A stretch of DNA of 64,000 nucleotides, taken from positions 256,747-320,746 of the forward strand of contig JAJPKF010000019.1 in NCBI GenBank assembly GCA_021323865.1. The letters run 5' to 3'. Positions 18,877 to 27,258 of this stretch are shown piece after piece. This DNA is from Pseudomonadota bacterium (GTDB taxonomy: Bacteria > Chloroflexota > UBA5177 > JAJPKF01). A program made the position numbers and the translations under genes. The first letter of the stretch is position 1. The number at the start of each line of letters is the position of its first letter. The notes under the pieces were generated by a model. It ran no database searches, was not told where the DNA came from, and was given only the letters and a program-made list of their open reading frames with translations.

Positions 18877-19281
18877 CTATCCGGTAAGGAGCAAGTACAC
18901 GGCGAGCACGAGGGCAACGACCACAACGCAACCGGCCAAGAGCAGATAGAGGTTGGGGCGGACCTCGATCTCCTGGTTGCTGATGGCTCGGCGCACGGTC
19001 AGAAATTCGCGCGTGGAGAGCAGGAGGAATACGGCGCCGAGAAGGACGAGGACGGTGCCGATGACATCGGACAGGTGGTAGCCCACATTGTGGTGCCGTC
19101 CGGGAAGCTCCCGCAGGAGAATGCCAAATCGGGCCACAACAAACCCGAAGGCCATGATGGTCACCGCCGTGCGGACCCAGGCAAGGAATGTGCGGGTATT
19201 GGCGAGATGATCCCGAAGCTCGCCGGCCTGGACATCGCTATCGTGTCCAGCCTTCATCCGCGTCCGGTCCGTGCTCTCCAT
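18877..19281 (-). CDS. DUF202 family membrane protein (YidH-like)
   Basis: LANTRTFLAWVRTAVTIMAFGFVVARFG. Confidence 0.85.
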   Translation of the reverse strand: MESTDRTRMKAGHDSDVQAGELRDHLANTRTFLAWVRTAVTIMAFGFVVARFGILLRELPGRHHNVGYHLSDVIGTVLVLLGAVFLLLSTREFLTVRRAISNQEIEVRPNLYLLLAGCVVVVALVLAVYLLLTG

Positions 19282-19343
19282 GGGTTCGTGGGCATCCCCT
19301 CCGGCTCAGGCTACTCGAACCGCATCAGGAACCGAAAGCCAGG

Positions 19344-20285
19344 ATGACCGAAGCACTGTTCCGGCGATCCCCTCGCAACCCCATCCTGGTGCCGCGAGAG
19401 ATGTGGTGGGAGGGCAAGGGTGTGCTGAATCCGGCCGCCCTCATGATCCGAGGCCGGCCGCACCTGCTGTATCGGGCAGTGGGCAATGACGGAATCTCTC
19501 GCTTCGGTCTGGCAGAGGGACAGACTTGGAACCGCTTCGAGCGGCGCGATCTTCCTGTCTGGGAGGCACGAGAGGACGACTTCGACGGCCGTTTGGGGAT
19601 CGAGGATCCGCGAGCCATTGTGATGGACGGTTCCATCCTGGTCGCCTATACCAAGGTGTCCGTTGACCGCGCGGATCAACCAAAGCTCCCGTGGGAGACG
19701 GCTCCATTCCGGCTGCGTGCCTGGATCGCACGGAGCGACGACCTTCAGACGTTTGAAGAGGTCGGGCCGGTCCTGCCCGAGAGCAACACCAAGGACCTGG
19801 TGCTGTTCCCGGACCGGCTGGATGGTCGGTTCGTTGCCCTCGTGCGCGAGTTCCCGGCCATCCAGATCATCACCTCGTCCGACCTCCGCTCTTGGTCGGA
19901 TCCCCAGTCACTGCTGGAGCCGATCCCTGGCACATGGGAGGCCGAGCGTCTCGGCGCAGGTCCGCCTCCCATCCGGACGGAGAAAGGCTGGCTTCTCCTG
20001 TATCATGCCAACGAGTATTTGCGGTCGCCGGGCAATCGGCGTTTGTACCGCATGGGAGTGGCTATCCTCGACGCGCGAGACCCGAGCCAGGTCCGATACC
20101 GCCATTCCCAACCGATCTTCAGCCCTGAGGCGCCATACGAGCGGGAGGGGCCGGTCGGGAATGTGGTCTTCGGCACCGGCCTCATTGTCGACGGAGACAC
20201 GCTGCACCTGTACTACGGCGCAGGAGACGGCGTGATCGGTGAAGCTACGGCGAGCCTTCGTCAACTTTTGGCGCTGGCGGACTGA
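19344..20285 (+). CDS. GH130 family glycoside phosphorylase/hydrolase
   Basis: RSPRNPILVP...WEGKGVLNPAAL..., LGIEDPRAIVMDG, GPPPIRTEKGWLLLYHAN; ATG at 19344. Confidence 0.85.
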   Translation: MTEALFRRSPRNPILVPREMWWEGKGVLNPAALMIRGRPHLLYRAVGNDGISRFGLAEGQTWNRFERRDLPVWEAREDDFDGRLGIEDPRAIVMDGSILVAYTKVSVDRADQPKLPWETAPFRLRAWIARSDDLQTFEEVGPVLPESNTKDLVLFPDRLDGRFVALVREFPAIQIITSSDLRSWSDPQSLLEPIPGTWEAERLGAGPPPIRTEKGWLLLYHANEYLRSPGNRRLYRMGVAILDARDPSQVRYRHSQPIFSPEAPYEREGPVGNVVFGTGLIVDGDTLHLYYGAGDGVIGEATASLRQLLALAD

Positions 20286-20330
20286 CCGTCGGGCGCAGCC
20301 GATGCAACCGAAACGACGCCAGCCGGTTCC

Positions 20331-21449
20331 CTATGCGGCGGCCACGGTGGACCCATGGGCGATGGCCTTGCCTGTCTCGGCGCTGAAGAGGTGAAGATGG
20401 TCCTCGTCGAAGGTGAGCGCAACGTTATTGCCGGGCGCGACCGGCTGCTCGGCATCGAACCGGGCGGTGATCGAATTCTCGCGTCCCGACTGCAGATAGA
20501 CGTAGAGCTCAGCTCCCATGTGCTCGACCACTTCGACCGTGGCCTTCACATCGGTCCCGTTGGCATTGCCATTGGCCGGGTCAATGTGCTCGGGACGGAT
20601 TCCCAGCACGACGCGGCTGGTATTGGCGGCCGTCACGATCTGGCTCATGCGTTGCGGAAGCGCCACCGACATGCCGGGGGCCTGAAAGACAGTAGTGCCA
20701 TCCTGGGTCGCCAGATCGCCCTCGATCATGTTCATCTGCGGTGAGCCGATGAAAGTGGCGACGAAGGTGTTGTTGGGGAAGTCGTAGAGCGTCTGCGGGG
20801 CGTCCACCTGCTGGAGGTCGCCGGCATTCATCACCGCGATCCGGGTGCCCATGGTCATGGCCTCGGTCTGATCGTGAGTGACGTAGATGACCGTGGTCTC
20901 AAGACGCCGGTGGAGGGTAATCAGCTCCTTGCGCGTCTGCACTCGCAGCATGGCGTCGAGATTGGAGAGCGGCTCGTCCATGAGGAAGACTGCGGGCTCT
21001 CGAACGATGGCGCGACCCAGAGCGACACGCTGCCGCTGGCCGCCGGACAGCTCCTTGGGCTTGCGTTTAAGCAGCTGCTCGATTCCCAAGATCCTGGCCG
21101 CCTCCTTCACCCGGCGGTCGATCTCCTGTTTGGGTGTCTTCCGGAGCTTCAGCCCGAAGGCCATGTTGTTGTAAACGTTCATGTGCGGGTACAGGGCGTA
21201 GCTCTGGAACACCATGGCGATGTCCCGGTCCTTGGGCGAGAGATTGTTCACTACTCGCTCGCCGATGCTCACCGTGCCACTAGTGATGTCGTCGAGCCCC
21301 GCGACCATCCGTAGCGTGGTCGTCTTCCCGCACCCTGAGGGGCCCACCAGCACCAGGAACTCCTTGTCTCGGGCCTCCAGAGAGACGTCGTTGACCGCCG
21401 TCACGTCGCCAAACTGCTTGGTTACGCTTTCGAGAATGACCTGAGCCAT
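20331..21449 (-). CDS. MalK/UgpC/MsmX-type ABC transporter ATP-binding protein
   Basis: VGPSGCGKTTTLRMVAGLDDITSG, LSGGQRQRVALGRAIVREPAVFLMDEPLSNLDAMLRV, C-terminal TOBE-type region. Confidence 0.92.
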   Translation of the reverse strand: MAQVILESVTKQFGDVTAVNDVSLEARDKEFLVLVGPSGCGKTTTLRMVAGLDDITSGTVSIGERVVNNLSPKDRDIAMVFQSYALYPHMNVYNNMAFGLKLRKTPKQEIDRRVKEAARILGIEQLLKRKPKELSGGQRQRVALGRAIVREPAVFLMDEPLSNLDAMLRVQTRKELITLHRRLETTVIYVTHDQTEAMTMGTRIAVMNAGDLQQVDAPQTLYDFPNNTFVATFIGSPQMNMIEGDLATQDGTTVFQAPGMSVALPQRMSQIVTAANTSRVVLGIRPEHIDPANGNANGTDVKATVEVVEHMGAELYVYLQSGRENSITARFDAEQPVAPGNNVALTFDEDHLHLFSAETGKAIAHGSTVAAA

Positions 21450-21692
21450 CGTCTACTCCTCCGCGCCATCTCGGCATCCGAGTCTATGATGAGTTTCGCA
21501 TGTCCGCATGGCGTCATTCTGAGGCACACTGGGGCCGGATTACAAGTCAACCATGGACTGGGCAGGTCCTCGCCTGACCGATCAATGGGGGACCAGCAGC
21601 TTGCGGGACTTCAGGTCTGGCGCGTTTCGGTGAAGGCTCGAAGGCCGCCACGCCGCTTTGCATGCGGCGGCCGTCACCTGACTGGTAATTAG

Positions 21693-21770
21693 GTGACCCT
21701 TGCCAAGACCGGGCCCTGAGGAAACCACTACTATCAGGCAGCGACTGCGTTTGGCTGGGGTCACGTGACC
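21693..21770 (+). promoter_or_regulatory. Long inverted repeat/stem-loop immediately 5' of start codon
   Basis: GTGACCCTTGCCAA (21693-21706) vs TTGGCTGGGGTCAC (21751-21764), 12 of 14 paired; 12-bp palindrome GGTCACGTGACC at 21759-21770. Confidence 0.5.
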
Positions 21771-22052
21771 ATCATTCTGGTCTTTATCGCCGCCAAGATT
21801 GTGATTCTGGCGGTGACGGGTGTGCTGCTCTACAAGGTGTTTTGGCCCGAGCTGCGCCGGCCGAGGCCGCAGTATCCGATGCCAGGGGTGCGATGCATCT
21901 ACTGCCGCGCAACTCCCGCGCTGCTGCACTCTGAAGACCAGCGTTGGGAGGGTGATGAGCTCGTCCTCGTGCAGACCTTTGAGTGCCGGGAATGTCACAT
22001 GCCCTTCTGGCGGCTCGAACGGATTCATGCCGTCGAAAACAAGACGGTCTGA
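21765..22052 (+). CDS. Small membrane-anchored protein with two CxxC motifs (zinc-ribbon-like)
   Basis: N-terminal TM; CIYCRATP...FECRECHMPFW. Confidence 0.6.
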   Translation: MTIILVFIAAKIVILAVTGVLLYKVFWPELRRPRPQYPMPGVRCIYCRATPALLHSEDQRWEGDELVLVQTFECRECHMPFWRLERIHAVENKTV

Positions 22053-22521
22053 GTCTGGGCGTCGCCTGCCGGCGTCCGTCGTGCTGTGTCTGAGTCCGGA
22101 CGATGTCGCGCGCTTGCGGGACGTCGCTCACCAGTACGAACAAGTAATGGGGTTCGCACGACACGTCGTGGTTCGGCTCTCGCCTCGTCACATCCGGCGT
22201 CGCTACCGATTCATCGTTCAGGAGAGCGCAGAGCTGGACAAGACGCTCGACGGCCTGACTGAGAGGAGTGAACCGTCTGAGCTCCGACTGAGCATCGATC
22301 AGGCGGTTGCCTTCTGGGGCCGGCTGCTGGCGAACATCCGCACCAAGCGGTCGCGTCGACGTCTCAGCGCGGAAGAGATTGACGCGCGTGAACGGCTGGC
22401 TGTGCTGCTCCAAGATGCGATCGCCGCGCAGCGGCCCTCCGCGGCCCGAGTGGTGGGGGTGGCCATTCAGTCGCGGCGTCGGACTGAGCGGGAGTGGATG
22501 ACCGAGGCGCTGGGAGGTTAG
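22027..22521 (+). CDS. Hypothetical protein
   Basis: ATG at 22027 in frame, overlapping the previous gene; MPSKTRRSESGRRLPASVVLCLSPDDVARL... Confidence 0.55.
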   Translation: MPSKTRRSESGRRLPASVVLCLSPDDVARLRDVAHQYEQVMGFARHVVVRLSPRHIRRRYRFIVQESAELDKTLDGLTERSEPSELRLSIDQAVAFWGRLLANIRTKRSRRRLSAEEIDARERLAVLLQDAIAAQRPSAARVVGVAIQSRRRTEREWMTEALGG

Positions 22522-23582
22522 CGGGCCAGGACGTAGTGCATGGAGCCGACGTGTCGAACGGCGCCACGGAGCTCCAACAGGGTGAGCGCGCTGGTGACCT
22601 CGGCAGCCGGAACAGAAGCCTGACGGCCCAGCTCGTCGATGTGCACCGGGTTGGCAGACAGCGCACTAAGGATGCGGCGCTCCACGTCGTTCTCGGCAAC
22701 TGCCTGAGGCATCTCCAGCTGTTGAAGAGCCACATTGATGTTCAGCTCCTCGAGAATGTCCTCGACGCTCATGACGAGCTTCGCCCGCCCCTCCTTGATG
22801 AGACGGTTGCAGCCGGCGGAGTGATCGTCACTGATCCGTCCCGGGAAGGCGAACACCTCGCGGTTTTGATCCACCGCGTAGCCGGCCGTGATCAGCGCCC
22901 CGCTCTTCTGTCCTGCCTCGACGATCAGCGACCCGAGAGCGAGCCCGCTGATAATGCGGTTGCGGGCTGGAAAGTTGAATGCGTCGGGCTGCGTGCCCAT
23001 GGCGTACTCGGTTACCACGGCACCGTTGTCGGCAATTCGCTCGGCAAGGCCACGGTTTTGGCCCGGGTAGATAACGTCGAGGCCACTACCCAGCACGGCC
23101 AGGGTCCTACCGCCAGACTGTAGAGCCGCTCGGTGGGCGATGGTGTCAATCCCTGTCGCCAGTCCACTCACAATGGTGAGGCCGGCCTGGACAAGAAGTG
23201 GCGTCATCGTGCTGACCAGAGCCTGGCCATAGATGCTGGGCCGGCGAGTCCCCACCACCGCCAGTGCCTGCGAGTCCTCCGGCTGGATGTTTCCCTTGAC
23301 GTAGAGGATTCCAGGACGTGTGAACACTTCCGCCAGTTTGGGCGGGTAGCGAGGATCATCGGGCACGAGGACCGTAGCCCCAAGCGCCTCAATCCGCCCC
23401 ATCTCTCGATCCAGATCGATCTGCTTGCGCCGGGTGAGCAGTGGCGCGAGGGCGCCATCCTCGATGCCGGCGCGCCGAAGCTGCTCAGGTCCAACATGCC
23501 AGGCGGCTTCGGCCGACCCGGCCACGTCAATAAGACGGCCGAGGCGTGCGGGACCAATACCGGGGAGGAGGCTCAGGCCCAC
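22518..23582 (-). CDS. dprA: DNA-processing protein DprA
   Basis: VGTRRPSIYGQALVSTMTPLLVQAGLTIVSGLATGIDTIAHRAAL...NFPARNRIISGLALGSLIVEAGQKSGALITA; likely GTG start at 23582 (VGLSLLPGIGPARLGRL). Confidence 0.92.
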   Translation of the reverse strand: MGLSLLPGIGPARLGRLIDVAGSAEAAWHVGPEQLRRAGIEDGALAPLLTRRKQIDLDREMGRIEALGATVLVPDDPRYPPKLAEVFTRPGILYVKGNIQPEDSQALAVVGTRRPSIYGQALVSTMTPLLVQAGLTIVSGLATGIDTIAHRAALQSGGRTLAVLGSGLDVIYPGQNRGLAERIADNGAVVTEYAMGTQPDAFNFPARNRIISGLALGSLIVEAGQKSGALITAGYAVDQNREVFAFPGRISDDHSAGCNRLIKEGRAKLVMSVEDILEELNINVALQQLEMPQAVAENDVERRILSALSANPVHIDELGRQASVPAAEVTSALTLLELRGAVRHVGSMHYVLAR

Positions 23583-23738
23583 ACGGTACTTGGCGTCGTG
23601 ATAGTCGATGAGCGCGCCTCGTAGAGTCGATATTGGATGCTGAGTCGCCCGGGAACAGTTCCCGAACTGATGCCGGGTAGCGGTGTTTGCCGGCGAAAGC
23701 TCGCTCTCGGTCGAGGGCCGGCCCTGTACCATGAGCTT

Positions 23739-25277
23739 ATGCGCCGGGTCCTGTTCCTTGCCACTGTGGTCACCGGTGTCTCCGTGGCCCTGGCTGTCGG
23801 GCTCTTCGAGGCTCATGGGCATGGGCCTGCGACGCTCGCACCGCCGGGAACCCACTCTCACCCGCCGGTCCATCACGCCGTCCATCCGCGAAATACAGGT
23901 GCTCGCAGGCATCGGCGCGTGCGACGGGAGCACATCCATCATCGGGTTGTCCATCACGTCGCCGTCCATCCGCGGCATGTGTTCCACAGGCGCCGCCACC
24001 ATACTGCGCATGTGCGCCATCACAAGATCGCGCCGCTGGTCTTTCATGGCCGGACGCGGCCCATTGGAGACATCTTTGGACTGGGCTCCTTCATTGCGCA
24101 GCGCTACCCGGGCTATGCGCGGCCGGCCGTGGCGCGTGCCCGAATGCTGGGCAGTGACTGGCTCCGAGAGGAATTCACTGCCGACAAGCTGCACAACGGT
24201 CCCCACGCTCCATATCGGTGGCCCGTCTATGACGGGGTCGTCCGTACGGAGGTTCGCGCCGGGTTCCACATCATGGGCCTGCTCGACTACAACAACACTT
24301 GGGATCGGCACCCCCACAGCTACATGCCGCACTGGATGATGCCGCGGCTCATCCGCGACTTTACGCGATACGTGCGGGCGGTGGTCCTCCACTACCGAGG
24401 TGTCATCAGCACCTGGCAGATCTGGAACGAGCCAGACCTCCACATCTTTTGGCGGCCCTATCCAAGCGCCGCCGATTATGCCCGACTGCTGACAGCGGCC
24501 TATCAGACCATCAAGCACATCACGCCACGCGCAACCGTGGTGTTGGGGGGGCCGAGTGGGTCCGATCCGAATGGCGTCGGCTTCGTTCGCTCTGTGGTCA
24601 AGCACGGAGGTCGGTTCGATGTATTGTCGGTGCAGCCCTATCGGGATGTTCCGGACTTCAGCCTGATTTCGGAGGTCAACACGGTTCGTCGCTATCATAA
24701 GCCAATTTGGTTCACCGAGATGGGCTGGGCCGGTGAACGGTGGTGCATGACAGTATGCGGACCGGCCGACTCCCAGGCTGACCGACTGGCGCGTCTGTAC
24801 GTGGTTGGCGCGTATGCAGGCGTTCAGCGGGTGTTCTGGTACGATTTCCGAGACGACGGCGTCGGCGCCAACTTCGAGGATCACTTCGGACTGCTCGAGC
24901 ACGGATTCGCCGCCAAGCCGGCCTTCGTCGCGTATCAGGTTGCACACTATTACCTCAATCGCGGCATCATTCTGGGAATCGATGCACCAAAGCCTGAAGT
25001 GTACGCCATCCGGATACGCAATCATGGTCGGACGTTCATCGTCCTCTGGAACAACCGACTGGAGGACTATGGCCTTAGCATCCCCTGGCGTGGACATGCT
25101 CAGGCGACGGTGCTCGACTGGGGAGGCCGCTCAATTGCGCAGAGCCACAACGGCAGCCTGGAGGTCGCCGTGGCGCCTCGATCGGTAGTGTACGTGGTTC
25201 CTCGCGGCTTGGGCACGGCGATCCGGCGGCCCGCCGCCTCTACCGCCCCCTGGCAGGTCCCCTCCGGCGCTCCGTAG
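23739..25277 (+). CDS. Secreted clan GH-A glycoside hydrolase-like protein with His/Arg-rich linker
   Basis: Signal peptide MRRVLFLATVVTGVSVALAVGLF; acid/base motif WQIWNEPD; nucleophile region WFTEMGWAG; 21 His in about 70 residues after the signal peptide. Confidence 0.8.
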   Translation: MRRVLFLATVVTGVSVALAVGLFEAHGHGPATLAPPGTHSHPPVHHAVHPRNTGARRHRRVRREHIHHRVVHHVAVHPRHVFHRRRHHTAHVRHHKIAPLVFHGRTRPIGDIFGLGSFIAQRYPGYARPAVARARMLGSDWLREEFTADKLHNGPHAPYRWPVYDGVVRTEVRAGFHIMGLLDYNNTWDRHPHSYMPHWMMPRLIRDFTRYVRAVVLHYRGVISTWQIWNEPDLHIFWRPYPSAADYARLLTAAYQTIKHITPRATVVLGGPSGSDPNGVGFVRSVVKHGGRFDVLSVQPYRDVPDFSLISEVNTVRRYHKPIWFTEMGWAGERWCMTVCGPADSQADRLARLYVVGAYAGVQRVFWYDFRDDGVGANFEDHFGLLEHGFAAKPAFVAYQVAHYYLNRGIILGIDAPKPEVYAIRIRNHGRTFIVLWNNRLEDYGLSIPWRGHAQATVLDWGGRSIAQSHNGSLEVAVAPRSVVYVVPRGLGTAIRRPAASTAPWQVPSGAP

Positions 25278-25300
25278 AGCCGCCGGGCTAGGGCTCTGGT

Positions 25301-26260
25301 ATGGCTGGTCGAGCGCCGAGGGACGTCCGAATCACCGTGACTCAAGCCCTGACGAACTCGGAAGCTCCTGCCGGACGAGCCGGTCCTATGGTCGAACCTG
25401 AGGCCCACCCGCTGATACGCACTCCCGGCTCTCGGGTTGGTCTGCTGCTGGGGGCCGGCGGTATCCGGGGGTGCGCCCACGCCGGTGTACTGTCGGTTCT
25501 GGAATCGGCCGGCATCCAACCCGGCATTGTCGTGGGCGCCAGCATCGGGTCCTTGTTTGGGGCCGCGTACGCCGCGGAATGGCCGGTAGAGCGCATTGAG
25601 CGGATAACCTACGGCGCACCACGTGGCGCCGTCGCCGAGTTCTACAAGCACCGTCTTCGGATCGACAGCTCGACCTACATCGGACGAATTCTGTGTGAGC
25701 TGGGCGCCGATACGAGGATCGAGCACCTGCCGCGCCGATACGCGTGCATGGCCATCGACTGCGCCACCGGTCGACCGGTCGCATTGACTCGAGGCCCGTT
25801 GCTCGCCAGCTTGGAGGCGAGCATTGCTCTCCCCGGCATCGCGAGACCGGTCACCCTGGAGTCGGGAACGTATGTAGATGGCGGGCTTCGCGGGCCAGTC
25901 CCAGCATCGGTCGCTCGGGACCTTGGAGCCGAATGGGTGCTTCATGTCGAGCTGACGGCTCTCGGGCGCCGTCGGGCTGAGTGGAGGCAAGCCGGTCGTG
26001 CGATGCTGACGCGGCTTGCCGCGCGCCGGCTTGGGCCCCCGGCGGCAGCGATCCCCACGAAGTCAGACCGAGATCACACGCGGCCGACCAGCCATGCCGA
26101 CGCCGACTTCATCATCGTGCCCGACTTCTACGGCTTGTTTTGCAACAGCCCCGTTGGTGTTCGCTTCTGTGCTCGGCGTGGAGAGATTGCCGCCCGCCGG
26201 TTTCTCCAAGTCCTGGATCCGATGCGTGAGCAGGCAGCAACTGAGGATTCGGTCCTCTAA
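25301..26260 (+). CDS. Patatin-like phospholipase family protein
   Basis: GLLLGAGGIRGCAHAGVL oxyanion motif, GASIGS (GxSxG), YVDGGLRGPVP (DGG); true start may be downstream. Confidence 0.85.
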   Translation: MAGRAPRDVRITVTQALTNSEAPAGRAGPMVEPEAHPLIRTPGSRVGLLLGAGGIRGCAHAGVLSVLESAGIQPGIVVGASIGSLFGAAYAAEWPVERIERITYGAPRGAVAEFYKHRLRIDSSTYIGRILCELGADTRIEHLPRRYACMAIDCATGRPVALTRGPLLASLEASIALPGIARPVTLESGTYVDGGLRGPVPASVARDLGAEWVLHVELTALGRRRAEWRQAGRAMLTRLAARRLGPPAAAIPTKSDRDHTRPTSHADADFIIVPDFYGLFCNSPVGVRFCARRGEIAARRFLQVLDPMREQAATEDSVL

Positions 26261-26308
26261 ACCCTCCGAGCGGGTATCCTGCTCCTCTCCCAGGTTGTTT
26301 CGACGTTC

Positions 26309-26324
26309 TGGCACGAATATTGCG
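26309..26324 (+). promoter_or_regulatory. Candidate sigma54 -24/-12 promoter element
   Basis: TGGCACG-AATA-TTGC-G against TGGCACR-N4-TTGCW; about 65 nt upstream of the first small ORF. Confidence 0.45.
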
Positions 26325-26388
26325 TTCGGAAGGAGACCGTTTCCAGCGATCCGTTGGAGGCGCTCGAACCGAGTCTTTCAAGGAGGCA

Positions 26389-26541
26389 ATGATGCCTGAA
26401 CGCGTCGTCACCAGTGATGACGGTGGGGCCAGTGCCGCCGTAGGGGCCAGTTCCCTCATTCAGACCATCGTATGGTCGATCGTCGTGCTGGTCCTCCTGG
26501 TCATTGGAATCATTCTGTTGCTGCACTGGCACATCCTCTAG
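26389..26541 (+). CDS. Small single-TM peptide
   Basis: AAGGAGG RBS then MMPERVVTSDDGGASAAVGASSLIQTIVWSIVVLVLLVIGIILLLHWHIL. Confidence 0.7.
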   Translation: MMPERVVTSDDGGASAAVGASSLIQTIVWSIVVLVLLVIGIILLLHWHIL

Positions 26542-26556
26542 ACAGGAGAACTGAAC

Positions 26557-26712
26557 ATGCCGACCCGGATCGTCGAAGAGCGGCCGGCCAACACCGTGGT
26601 TTCGAGCGGGGGTGGGTCCGGCACGACCATCATGCTGATGACTCTGATCGCTCTGATCGTCATCGCCATCGTGGTTTTGATTATTTTGCACGCTACCACC
26701 GGGCTCCTGTAG
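26557..26712 (+). CDS. Small single-TM peptide (51 aa, not in supplied ORF track)
   Basis: Read directly: MPTRIVEERPANTVVSSGGGSGTTIMLMTLIALIVIAIVVLIILHATTGLL; ACAGGAGAA RBS upstream. Confidence 0.65.
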   Translation: MPTRIVEERPANTVVSSGGGSGTTIMLMTLIALIVIAIVVLIILHATTGLL

Positions 26713-26721
26713 GAGGGCGAC

Positions 26722-26991
26722 ATGGTTGAAGAGCGGCGTGAGGTCGTCTCGGAAGAGTACGTCGACCCGGCTCCAGTGCGCGAGACCGTGGTCGAGACCC
26801 CGACTCGCCGGGTCGTCCAGGAGCCCGTGACGCAGGTGCGCGAGCCGTCGACGACCTATGTCAGGTCGAGCGATCCAGTCGGCAACAGCATCGCCGCCGG
26901 AAACCTCATTCAGACTGTCGTATGGGCCGTCGTTCTGCTCGTACTGCTCGTGGTCCTGATCCTGGTGCTGCTGCACCTGAAGATCATCTAA
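26722..26991 (+). CDS. Small protein with charged N-terminus and C-terminal TM
   Basis: MVEERREVVSEEYVDPAPVRETVVE...GNLIQTVVWAVVLLVLLVVLILVLLHLKII; TM segment paralogous to the 26389 ORF; AGGAGGG RBS. Confidence 0.75.
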   Translation: MVEERREVVSEEYVDPAPVRETVVETPTRRVVQEPVTQVREPSTTYVRSSDPVGNSIAAGNLIQTVVWAVVLLVLLVVLILVLLHLKII

Positions 26992-27024
26992 GCCGGCGTC
27001 AAGACAAACAGAAAGGAGCAAACT

Positions 27025-27186
27025 GTGATCGGAATCCTCTGGGCAATCGTCGCTGTTCTCGTCATTCTGTGGCTGTTGAGCTTGGTGGCCTTCCACATCG
27101 GAGCCATTCTCTGGCTGTTCTTGGTGGCTGCCATTGTCGTTGCGATCATCAGCCTCTTCAGCGGGGGTGTCTTCTCCCGCACATAG
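27025..27186 (+). CDS. Small hydrophobic membrane protein (53 aa, lmo0937-like; not in ORF track)
   Basis: GTG start: MIGILWAIVAVLVILWLLSLVAFHIGAILWLFLVAAIVVAIISLFSGGVFSRT; AAAGGAG RBS. Confidence 0.65.
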   Translation: MIGILWAIVAVLVILWLLSLVAFHIGAILWLFLVAAIVVAIISLFSGGVFSRT

Positions 27187-27258
27187 CCCTCGCATACTCC
27201 AGGTGGTGAGGGGGAGTGGTCGGACTGACCGCTCCCCCTTCGGTGTCTGCGCTTACCG

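Noticed and set aside
23800-24060. CRISPR-like or tandem repeat region suggested by recurring cat/cac codons
   Set aside because: The periodicity is due to His/Arg codons of the GH linker; no regular repeat-spacer units.
23583-25097. N-terminal extension of the 859-aa minus-strand ORF in front of DprA
   Set aside because: It is antisense to the well-supported GH gene on the + strand. DprA homology begins only near 23582 at a GTG, so the extension is a high-GC open-frame artefact.
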